The translations under genes were made by a program, and so were the position numbers. Shown here piece after piece: positions 19,931 to 29,800 of a stretch of 64,000 nt of DNA. The notes beneath the pieces are model-generated. The model did no database searches. It worked only from the letters and a program-made list of their open reading frames with translations, and had not been told where the DNA came from. Source of the DNA: Tragulus kanchil (Eukaryota > Chordata > Mammalia > Artiodactyla > Tragulidae); assembly GCA_022376925.1 (NCBI GenBank), contig JAIOJX010000025.1, positions 186,557,801 to 186,621,800 on the forward strand. The letters run 5' to 3'. Numbering within the stretch: position 1 is the stretch's first letter; each line of letters starts with the position of its first letter.

Positions 19931-21583
19931 CAGCCCTGGCCGCTCCGCCGCACCGGGTGTCCCCATCCCTGCGTCCTGGCCGCACCATCCAGTGGCCGAT
20001 TCTCCTCTGCCCCCCCCAGACCCAGGCCCCCCTGCCCCAGACGGACTCCTCGTCCTCCAGCAGATCCTGACGCCGGCCCTGCCCTCTCCCGGGAGCCTAC
20101 ACCGCTGGGGTAACGGCAGGGCCGTGTCCCCTGTCATCAGGAGACGGTCCGCAGGGCCCCATCCTGACCTGGAAAAGCCCACGCCACCCAGCACGGGGCT
20201 CTCCTGTGACCTCTGTCTGACCTGCATGCTCACGACCTTGACCTTCCCCTCCCGCCCCCTCAACTGTGGACGTGGCCCACAGCGTCGGACCCCAGATAGG
20301 CGCCGTGCCCCCCGAGGGGGAGACAAGAGGCCTGAGCTCGTTAGGACCCCACTCAGGCTGGAGCGGCCTCTCCTGGACCCGGAGCATGAGGCGCGGAGTG
20401 GCCCCGGCCTCCAGCCGCGCTGCCCGAGGCCACCCGCCCACCCCTCGCCCAGCCTCCCGCCTTCCCCGGTCAGCGCCAGCGTCTGCCCAGCGGCCCTCTG
20501 CTCACAGGGCTTCTCCACGGAGAGCCGGCGTCTCCCCTCCCTCTGCCGGGACCCCCTCCCCCCACCGTCCCCTGGGCCATCCTCACACCCGTCCTCTGTC
20601 GCCTGGGGCCGGGCCTGGTGGGCCCTCCCTCGAGGCGGCCCGCCGCGAGGCCCGCTGCTCCCACGGCGCCGCCCGCTCGAGTCACGTGGGCTCTCCCTTA
20701 GGCCGGCCCGCTGCGCTGGGGACAGGCTCCCCCAAAGGCCGGGGCTCGAGGCCAGCCCTGGCCGCTCCGCCGCACCGGGTGTCCCCATCCCTGCGTCCTG
20801 GCCGCACCATCCAGTGGCCGATTCTCCTCTGCCCCCCCCAGACCCAGGCCCCCCTGCCCCAGACGGACTCCTCGTCCTCCAGCAGATCCTGACGCCGGCC
20901 CTGCCCTCTCCCGGGAGCCTACACCGCTGGGGTAACGGCAGGGCCGTGTCCCCTGTCATCAGGAGACGGTCCGCAGGGCCCCATCCTGACCTGGAAAAGC
21001 CCACGCCACCCAGCACGGGGCTCTCCTGTGACCTCTGTCTGACCTGCATGCTCACGACCTTGACCTTCCCCTCCCGCCCCCTCAACGGTGGGCGTGGCCC
21101 ACAGCGTCGGACCCCAGATAGGCGCCGTGCCCCCCGAGGGGGAGACAAGAGGCCTGAGCTCGTTAGGACCCCACTCAGGCTGGAGCGGCCTCTCCTGGAC
21201 CCGGAGCATGAGGCGCGGAGTGGCCCCGGCCTCCAGCCGCGCTGCCCGAGGCCACCCGCCCACCCCTCGCCCAGCCTCCCGCCTTCCCCGGTCAGCGCCA
21301 GCGTCTGCCCAGCGGCCCTCTGCTCACAGGGCTTCTCCACGGAGAGCCGGCGTCTCCCCTCCCTCTGCCGGGACCCCCTCCCCCCACCGTCCCCTGGGCC
21401 ATCCTCACACCCGTCCTCTGTCGCCTGGGGCCGGGCCTGGTGGGCCCTCCCTCGAGGCGGCCCGCCGCGAGGCCCGCTGCTCCCACGGCGCCGCCCGCTC
21501 GAGTCACGTGGGCTCTCCCTTAGGCCGGCCCGCTGCGCTGGGGACAGGCTCCCCCAAAGGCCGGGGCTCGAGGCCAGCCCTGG
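19931..21583 (+). repeat. Duplicated block 7 (offset 822)
   Basis: 19931-20752 against 20753-21574; CAGCCCTGG occurs at both ends and at the junction. 822 is a multiple of three, so stop-free frames run through both copies. Confidence 0.95.
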
Positions 21584-21848
21584 GCCCGCCGCCCCATCCC
21601 TACACCCCCGGGGCAGGCGGGCCGCACCGGCCACCTTGTCCTCGACTCGCCGCCCGCGCCAGCCAGGGTCCAGCCTGTGCCCCGCTGCGGCTGCCTCCGC
21701 CCTCCACCGTCCACGCCGCCCCCTCCTCCCGCGGACCCCTGACCCCCTGTCTGGCACCGACGTTCTGGCGGGGCTGTGACCACGGTCACGGGGACCGCAC
21801 GTCCCTGTCCTGTGGCCGGACGGGAGCCGGGCGAACGCCGAGGCCTAC

Positions 21849-21891
21849 CTGGGTGCGTGGCCGGGAGCCCAGGGGACGAGGCAGCAGCTGC
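21849..21891 (-). CDS. DOK7: Candidate DOK7 alternative exon 8 (43 bases)
   Basis: The - strand acceptor TTCTCCCCGTCTAG and donor CCAG|GTAGGC bound 43 bases encoding AAAASSPGLPATHP plus one base. It is the only short exon I find that converts phase 0 (after AAG of exon 7) to phase 1 (needed by exon 9), so the chain 7-8-9-10 stays open. Low-complexity sequence makes the protein itself weak evidence; the case rests on splice sites and phase. Confidence 0.5.
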
Positions 21892-22681
21892 CTAGACGGG
21901 GAGAACACGCGTCAGTCTGTCCGTCTGGCTCCACCCCAGACAGAGCGCAGGCCCGCCTGCGGGAGCCCAGCAGTCCGGCTCCTCCCAGGGCCCCGCCCGC
22001 CCCAACACCCACACACCCTGCTTGGGGTGAGGCGCTGGCCGCGCGGGGCCCAGACCTGGGCAGCTGCTCTCGTCACCGTGCTGTCCGTGGCCCCCCGCCC
22101 CGCCACGTGTGACGTGCCACGCGCGGGCGTGTGTGCCCTGAGGTGCCCGAGGACTGCCACGCCACCCCGGCCCTGGGCACCGCCCGCCTGCTCCAAGCAG
22201 GGCACCCAGGAGAGCCTCTCCTGGGGGCCCCGGGAAGGGAGTCAAGGCCCCCCACGTCAGGGCGGCCACTTTGCGGTGTCTGATTGGAGGTGCAGACGGG
22301 CCTAGAGGAGGAAGGAACCCACCCGCGGCCGGGAGCGGCGGGGGCAGCGTCGACCGGCCAACCAACCGGGAGTGAGAGGCACGGCCCGCTGCAGACACGC
22401 TCGCCCGGGCCCCCAGCCCAAGCCCCGCAGGAGGCGGGGCACCGGGCAGACCCGCTCCCCAGCGCGGCGGCGGGGCAGCCCGGCGGTGGGACCTCTGTGC
22501 CGGAGCCCGCCTGCTCTTTGGGGGGACGAGGGGGCCTCCCAGACGCAGGACACAGCACCCAACCCTGGTCCCAGGCCGGCTCCTGGGCACCCCGTCTGTC
22601 CTAACTCGTCACCTGGGTAAAGGCCTCCGGGCAGGCCCGGGGACGTGGGGAGCGGGGGTCTGTGCTCTGAGACCCGGGACA

Positions 22682-24437
22682 AGAGCCGGCGGCCCTCAGG
22701 CCCCCGTCGTGAAGGCCTCGGAGCCGCGCCCCAGAGGGCGCCTGCCTCGGCGCTGCAGGCCCCGCGTCACCGGAGCGCCGCGGCCCGGGCCGCGGGGATA
22801 AAAGTCAACAAGCGCGGCCCCTCCCACCCCACCGCCCGCGGGCCAGGGCCAGGCGGGCACACGTGCCCAAGGTGGTGAGGAGGGCTCTCCGGTGGACCCG
22901 GCCCCGAGAAGCCCCTCACACTGCCCGCCCTGCCCCAGGGAGCGGGAGTGAGGCTGGCGGCCCGGGAGGGGGCCGTGACGCAGGTGTTTCCAGCCAGGAG
23001 CACAAGCCCCACCTGTGACTCAGGGATGCCAGTGGGTGGAGCTGAAAGCCTCCCGGAGCGGGGACGCTGTCCCGGAGCCCACCCGCCCCGCCAGGTGGGA
23101 GGCCCTGCGCCCCACCCATTCCCCGGGCCACTCTGGGCAGCAGGGGAGACGAGCTGTGGGGCCCGGCCTCCTCCCAAGCCTCCCCACCGCCTCCCCCAAG
23201 GGCCCCCTGGCCAGTGGCCACTCCTCTGAAGGGCCTCACCTCCTCCTGCCCGCGGCCCACACTGGCAGGCCTTGGCCACCTGTTCCAGCCTAGCCCAAGT
23301 CCCTAGCTGGGCGCCCACCGTCCAGCCCTCCCACCTCACCCCCGCATGGCCTCCCCTGAAGTCCCAGGCAGCAGCTGGGACAAGGAGAGTGGAGTTCACA
23401 GGCAGGGGCAGGAGGCCCAGCTCCAGCCCTCCCCGGCTTCCCATGGGGACGGTCCTGGGGCCGCCAGGGCCTCCGCCTGCTCTGGTAGAGGGGTGACGTC
23501 TGCCGGCAGGGGCCCCACGGGACTGAGCCTGGGCTCGGACGCCTGGGGCCAGAGCCGGCGGCCCTCAGGCCCCCGTCGTGAAGGCCTCGGAGCCGCGCCC
23601 CAGAGGGCGCCTGCCTCGGCGCTGCAGGCCCCGCGTCACCGGAGCGCCGCGGCCCGGGCCGCGGGGATAAAAGTCAACAAGCGCGGCCCCTCCCACCCCA
23701 CCGCCCGCGGGCCAGGGCCAGGCGGGCCAGGCGGGCACACGTGCCCAAGGTGGTGAGGAGGGCTCTCCGGTGGACCCGGCCCCGAGAAGCCCCTCACACT
23801 GCCCGCCCTGCCCCAGGGAGCGGGAGCGAGGCTGGCGGCCCGGGAGGGGGCCGTGACGCAGGTGTTTCCAGCCAGGAGCACAAGCCCCACCTGTGACTCA
23901 GGGATGCCAGTGGGTGGAGCTGAAAGCCTCCCGGAGCGGGGACGCTGTCCCGGAGCCCACCCGCCCCGCCAGGTGGGAGGCCCTGCGCCCCACCCATTCC
24001 CCGGGCCACTCTGGGCAGCAGGGGAGACGAGCTGTGGGGCCCGGCCTCCTCCCAAGCCTCCCCACCGCCTCCCCCAAGGGCCCCCTGGCCAGTGGCCACT
24101 CCTCTGAAGGGCCTCACCTCCTCCTGCCCGCGGCCCACACTGGCAGGCCTTGGCCACCTGTTCCAGCCTAGCCCAAGTCCCTAGCTGGGCGCCCACCGTC
24201 CAGCCCTCCCACCTCACCCCCGCATGGCCTCCCCTGAAGTCCCAGGCAGCAGCTGGGACAAGGAGAGTGGAGTTCACAGGCAGGGGCAGGAGGCCCAGCT
24301 CCAGCCCTCCCCGGCTTCCCATGGGGACGGTCCTGGGGCCGCCAGGGCCTCCGCCTGCTCTGGTAGAGGGGTGACGTCTGCCGGCAGGGGCCCCACGGGA
24401 CTGAGCCTGGGCTCGGACGCCTGGGGCCAGAGCCGGC
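22682..24437 (+). repeat. Duplicated block 8 (offset 869-878)
   Basis: 22682-23550 against 23551-24428, with AGAGCCGGC at both ends and the junction. The second copy has one extra 9-base unit (CAGGCGGGC). Confidence 0.95.
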
Positions 24438-25019
24438 CGCCCGCCCTCTGGGGCCGCCTGCAGCCAGCAGCTCTGGGCCTCGCTCTCTTGCAGCCGGCTG
24501 GCAGGCCCTGGGGGAGGGGTGGCGGTAGCAGTGTGCACGGTGACCCACCGGCAAGCTTCCACCGAGACCTAGACCCGTCACTCACAGTCCCCGGGGCCCA
24601 GGCAGGCGGCGCTGCCGCCCGTGCACGGAGGAGGCTCCGATGGGAGATTTGCTTAGGCCCCCCCGGCCCCTCTTCCTGCCTCAGCACCGCGAGAGCTGGG
24701 TCAGAACCCGCCCTGAGCGTCCGCGGGCTCCGGGGCCCCGGCCGCCCAACAGGCGGTGAGCAAGGCGGAAGGGCTGGCACGGAGCAACACGGCCTTGGGC
24801 ACGTGCGGGGACCACAGCGGGGCCCCCACAGACTGGGGGCAGGGGTGCGTCAGGCTCAGAGCCAGGACCCTCCCTGACCCAGAAGGTGGGGTGTCCCACC
24901 TCCCTGGACACAGGGAGCCCCTGCCTGAGCCCAAGGGGCCACGGAGGATCGCACCGTGGTCTCCAGTGTGACCCATGTCACAAGGGCCACAGACGGGACA
25001 CCTGGCACGCAAGCATGCC

Positions 25020-25135
25020 TCACAGCACACACACGTGTGCCTGCACACACACACATGCACGCCGCGTGCACACGCATGCATGCAGATGACGCGCTCGCAT
25101 GCCCACCGCACACACGAGCTCACACACACACGCAT
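25020..25135. repeat. Degenerate CA / alternating purine-pyrimidine repeat
   Basis: Runs of ACACACACAC mixed with GCATGCATGC and CGCATGC steps over about 115 bases. This is an imperfect microsatellite with potential to adopt Z-DNA. Confidence 0.75.
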
Positions 25136-25335
25136 GCCCAGGCCCCGCGGGCTGGCAGGGCCGCACCCTTGCTCATGCTTCCAGCGTGTGCAGGCATGAG
25201 GCCACCGGACTGGCCAGGCCGTGGGCTGCCTGTGACCCGCCGGCCCGAGGAGGCCGGGCCCGAGGGAGTGGCCCGGAGGGGAGGCGGAGAGAGCCGGCCA
25301 CGCGGAAAAGGACAAGACGATAAGAAAAAAATGAT

Positions 25336-25341
25336 TTTATT
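25336..25341 (-). terminator. DOK7: DOK7 poly(A) signal AATAAA
   Basis: TTTATT on the + strand, so AATAAA on the - strand, in a short AT-rich island 775 bases past the classical DOK7 stop. It marks the end of the standard transcript; cleavage is expected near 25310-25325. Confidence 0.75.
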
Positions 25342-26115
25342 TCCAGTCTAAGAATGTATCACAAACAGTGTCAGGTTTTAAAAACGTTTAAAGAGCAACA
25401 AACGTCCTCAGCCAACAGTGAAGGTACAAAGCGAAACGTTTACAGGTGAGCTGGGCGCGGACGCGGGTGCTGGAGCCCGGACGGCGGCCACGGGCCTCGC
25501 CTTCCACGGAGGCGTCCGGAACCGCAGCGCGAACGGACACACAGGCCACACAGCCGAAACCCATGCAGGCGGGAAGGCCGGCCACGAGGGCGTGGTGCCC
25601 GCTGGGGCCGGGGCCCCTGAAGGGGAACGGACGCCCCGGCCCTGCCCCCCTGGTCCTGACCGCCAGCCCTCGGCTCTGCCCGGAGGACGGCGAGGGCTGC
25701 CGCTGCCCACCGGGCCCTGGGGCTCCTGACAAGCGACCCTGGCCCACCCTCCTCCCGGGGCACACAGTCCGCAGAGAGCCTGCAGTGAGCCGTGGGGGTC
25801 CCGAGAGCCAGACCCCCCCGGCCCCGGGCGTCCGGAGCCTCGGCGTCCTGCTCAAAGGACGGGCCACCTGCAGGCGCAGCTGGGCCAGGAGGCGAGGGGC
25901 GAGCCGGTGAGGCCCCGGGACACGTCGTGGCGCCCGGGGAGGTCCTCTAGGGCGCCTGGTCCCCGGGTTCCGCGGCTGCAGACCTGCCCGCCCCCGCCTC
26001 CGCCTCCTGAGCGCAGCCTTCCCTGCAGGTGGGCCGGGCCCCCCACCGAGCCCCGCCCCGGCTGCCGAGAGCCGAGGCCGCCGCGAGGGCACCCCCACCC
26101 GCAGCCACCGTCGCC
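25342..26115 (-). other. DOK7: DOK7 3' UTR (classical isoform)
   Basis: Sequence between the classical stop codon and the AATAAA signal. The last 100 bases before the signal are AT-rich and the rest GC-rich. If exon 7 is spliced at its internal donor this stretch is intronic. Confidence 0.7.
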
Positions 26116-26831
26116 TCAGGGAGGAGGCTTTACCTTCAGTCCGCCACAGACAGGACACGTGGAAAAGAGCACCGGAAGGGGCCCGGCGTGGGCGGCGCCG
26201 GCTTCCCAGGGCTCGCCCGCCCCTGCCGCGGCCTCTGGCGCCTGTCCCCGCCGTCTCTCGCCCGGCCAGCCGGGGGCACACCCCGCCGAGGGCCGGCCTC
26301 CCGCGTCCCGGGCGGGCCCCCCGTCCAGGCTGCCCTGCGCGGCGGGCGGCGGGTCCCGGGGGGCCGGGCGCAGGCTGCGGGGCGTGTCGTAGTGGGGCCT
26401 GGGGGCGGCGGGCACCTGGTACTCGGCCGCGCCCGGCGGGCAGGCGCACAGTCTGGGCTCCGGCGCCCCGGCGGCCGGCAGGCTGAGTAGGGAGCCCAGC
26501 TCGTCCCCTGCGCGCCGCACGTCCAGGCTGCTGCCCGCGCAGGACGAGAAGCTGCCTGAGTAGGAGGAGGGGCTGCCCGTGGCGATGCCGCTGTCCGAGG
26601 AGCTCTGGCGGCCGACCTCCTGCAGCTGCCGCGGCCGCAGGGGCTTGGGGGGCGGCCTCGAGGCGCCGGGGGCGGCCTCCCCGGGCGCCTGGGCGGCCAC
26701 CAGCCCGGGGCCCTCTTGTGACGTGCTGGCCGAAGACGAGGACACCTCTGGCCAGGGCGTGAGCCGGCTGCTGGCGCTGACGTCCGAGTGGCTGGCCTCC
26801 GACGACGAGCTGGACAGGCTGCGGTCGTCCC
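26116..26831 (-). CDS. DOK7: DOK7 exon 7 (C-terminal region, classical stop)
   Basis: Acceptor CTCCCCCCAG. It encodes residues 257-494: a serine cluster (DDRSLSSSSSEASHSDVSAS), RPPPKPLRPRQLQEVGRQSS, the YQVP and YDTP tyrosine motifs and the cysteine pair CPVCGGLK, ending VKPPP and TGA. An AAG|GTAAAG donor lies inside it at 26134/26133, five codons before the stop. Confidence 0.95.
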
Positions 26832-29800
26832 CTGGGGGGAGAGCCGGGGTGGGGCCTCTCGGTGGGCTGGGGGCCTCGGAGGGAGCGGACGCCCGGCCCC
26901 TGGGGCCCTCCCTGCTGAGGGCGTGTGCTCGCCAGTCCCCAGTCGTCACCTGGGACAGCACGCGCTCCCCGGCCCCCCAGAGCCACCCAGGGGCCCCCTC
27001 CCCACCAAGGGCCTCCCCCTGGAACCAGACGTGAGCGCTCGGAGGAGGAGGTGGCGGCCGGGCACACCTGAGAGCCCGCTCCGGGGGCCTGCACGGGGCT
27101 CCGCCGTCCCCGCTCGGCAGCCCTGGCGCGTCCACCGCCCAGAGGACAGAGGGCCCAGAGCTCCCCCGCTCGGGCGCGGGGTACCCCGGCGCGGCCCCTT
27201 CCCCAGCGCTGCCCCCTCACGGGAGCGGCAGCGCCCCCTCGAGGGGCCGTCAGCCCTTTCCGCCCGTCCCCCCGCGGACCTCAGCAGCCGGGGGCCCTCT
27301 GCTCCCAGCCGCCGACACCCAGACGGTGCAGCCACGCCTCCCCCGGCCACAGCGCAGGCAGCGCCGCGCCTTGGTCGGCGTCCAGGCCCGAGCGCAGTGA
27401 CGGCGGCACCGGGGGTGCGGGGACAGCCGGATGACCAGGAGGCGCTCGGAGGTCGGGGCCGCCGAGCCTGCCCCCCGCCCCGGGGCCCGCTCCTACCTCC
27501 GCTGCCCGGCCGGCCGGCCTGCGAGAGGAGACTCAGTCGCTTCTCCAGATGCAGGGCTTCCAGCGCCTCCTGGGCCACGCGCTCCTCCAGGCCGGGGCCC
27601 CCGGGGCTCGGGTCTGGGCAGGGAGGAGTCTCGGTGCCGAGGCGGCCCCTGCCCTGGCCCAGCAGCACCCTGGCTGCGACCCCCTCGCTGCGCGGGACGT
27701 CACGGTGACCCCGGCACCGCCGCGGCCGCGTGGACCCTGGTCCAGCACCGTGGCTGAGCCCCCGGGAGCCCCACTCCCCTCACGCCTGCATACCAGCCCC
27801 TGGACCCCAAGCTCGGGATGCCTCAACCAGCGCCGTCCAGGGCCCCTGGCCACCGTCCTGTGTGCTGTGCCCAAGGACAGCCCTCAACCGCCAGCCGCCC
27901 TCCCTGCCCCAGCGTGGACAGCCCCAGCAGGCGGTCAGGACGCCCGCGCACCCCCTGCTGCTGCTGAGCCGGCTGGACGCCGGCACGGGCGGCCCGACGC
28001 CTCCCCGCCCCCCTGAGCCTCGCGTCCGCCTACCCCGGGGCCCGGGTGGGAATGCGTGGGACACGCTGAGGGCGGGGCCCCTCGGTACGCTGCGCCCCCC
28101 TTCCTCTTCAGAGCGCCGTCTGCTGGAGGCGGTTCCTGGCTCTGGGCCTTGGTGACCACGGGGCCCGGCCGAGCAGCGGCCCGCTGGAGAAGACGCTCCA
28201 AAGCCCCGGCGGGTGCGGCTGCTGGCCCGGGAGAGGCCACGTCGCGCGTCCCTGACGATCCCAGGCTTCGGCGTGACGTCAGCCCGGCGCGGAGATCGGA
28301 GCGCCCCGGCTCCGTCCTCACCCCGGCCATACACACCTGCCCTGTGCACACCCCCATTCACACCACCCACACCGCACCTGTGGCTGCAGAACCAGGCTGC
28401 CGGCAGACGGCGCGGCCACGCCAGCCCCGGAGCCGGGCAGCCCGGCGCTGGTCTCAGGAGCTGCCCCTTCCTGTCCAGCCCCTGGCTCACTTGGGGGTCG
28501 GGGGCAGAGTGCCGAGGCTGGGAAAGAGGAGCCTGGCACATCCGCGGCCCCTGCCCGTCTAGGAGGCCTGCCTGAGCCTACCCGGCTGCGGTGCTCACGC
28601 AAGGCTGCCTTGACCTCCCTCCTGAACGAGGGGCTGAGCGCTGCCTCACTGGGGCCAGGGCGTGTCCGCGACCCCGGGTGCCACCCACCCGAGGGCCTCC
28701 GTCACGGGAGCCGTGACGACAGGGCCCGCCTGGGCCCCGGGCCTCCACTGTCCCCACACAGAGGGCAGACCTCGCCCGCTGGGAGGAAGCGCCAGGTCGC
28801 ACGCCCTCCGGGTCCAGCAGCACTCCGGGCCCGGGACTCTCGAAGGGTGGCACCCCGCCCCCGCCAGGGAAGCGGGGAAGACCAGGCCGGCTCCGGCAGC
28901 CCCTGCACCCACACCCCGACTGGCCGAGACCTCGCCCTCGTGGGGCGGCTTCCAGCCGCACTCCAGCCCAGAAGGGCCAGCCTGGCTCTGTCGACCTCGG
29001 GCAAGGCAGCTGCCCAGGCCCAGGGGACAGGCCCGCTCAGGTCTCGGGGTCCGAGGCTCCGGCCTCTTGCTGGCCGACCAGCCACGGCTGTGGTGACCGC
29101 CCCAGTCTGAAGCGGCGCCTCAGAGCATCCCAGCAGTTCAGACCCCGAAAAGGAGAGGCTGCAGGGGCGGTGAGTGCCCCAGGAACCCAGCGGGGATCCC
29201 AGCAGCCCCCGCCCCCACAACACACCTGGGAGAACCGGCCGCAGCCCAAAGGGGCCCCTGGTGGGGGAGATGCCGCGGACGATGCAGTCGAACAGGAAGC
29301 TGATCTGCTCTCCCTCGGTCGAGGACAGGAAGAAGACTCCAGCCCCTGAGGAGAGGACAGACCCGCTGCCAGCCTGGCCAGAGCTCCGAGGCGGGACCCC
29401 GCAGGCCGGGCACAGGCCGCCAGGGCGGCCGCCCGCGGGAGCCGGAGCCGCCCCGCGCGTCCTCCCCCAGCACCCTGGGGAGGCGAGCCTCCTCGCGACC
29501 CGGGCAGACGGACGCCTCGTCCAGGAGGCTCAGGCCACAGGCCAGTGCCCCAGGCCCACGGGCGCCAGCCTGGCCGGAGTCAGGCTGCACAGCATCGGCC
29601 AGGTCGGGGCGGGTGTCCGCCCGCCGGTCCCGGCTGTCAGACGTCTCCCGTCTCCCGGGCCGGCACGGGGAGCTGGTGACCTCTGATGGACGAGGGCCGC
29701 GGCGGGGGCCGAGGAGGGCGGCCTGGCTGCCCCGCCCTCCGCCCCGCGAGCGCCCGCCCGCAGGAGGCTGTGAGACCTGGCTTCCTCGCCCGGGGCTGCT

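Larger units (their letters stand above)
21892..25335. other. Intergenic or DOK7 downstream intron, mostly unique GC-rich DNA
   Basis: Lies between DOK7 alternative exon 8 and the DOK7 poly(A) signal. Contains a duplicated block (22682-24428) and the CA-type repeat at 25020-25135. A GATAAAAG motif at 22797 (copy 23666) is the only TATA-like element. No further exon is convincing. Confidence 0.5.

Noticed and set aside
19568..21779. Two very long open frames (over 700 codons) on opposite strands
   Set aside because: They exist because the DNA is very GC-rich, so stops are rare, and because the 822-base duplication is a multiple of three and repeats the same stop-free frame. The translations are low-complexity Pro/Arg/Gly/Ser with no domain, and neither shows exon-like borders.
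22797..22804. GATAAAAG as a TATA box
   Set aside because: Weak match with no initiator or gene downstream; low value compared with the element at 31066.
26832..27135. Extension of the DOK7 exon 7 frame into intron 6 with an upstream ATG
   Set aside because: The frame stays open by chance in GC-rich intron. The acceptor CCCCCCAG at 26832 and the phase with exon 6 define the exon.
25388..27220. Long open frame of about 610 codons overlapping DOK7 exon 7 on the same strand
   Set aside because: It is a shifted frame of DOK7 exon 7 plus intron 6 and UTR sequence. The real frame is fixed by the PTB/C-terminal homology and splice phases.
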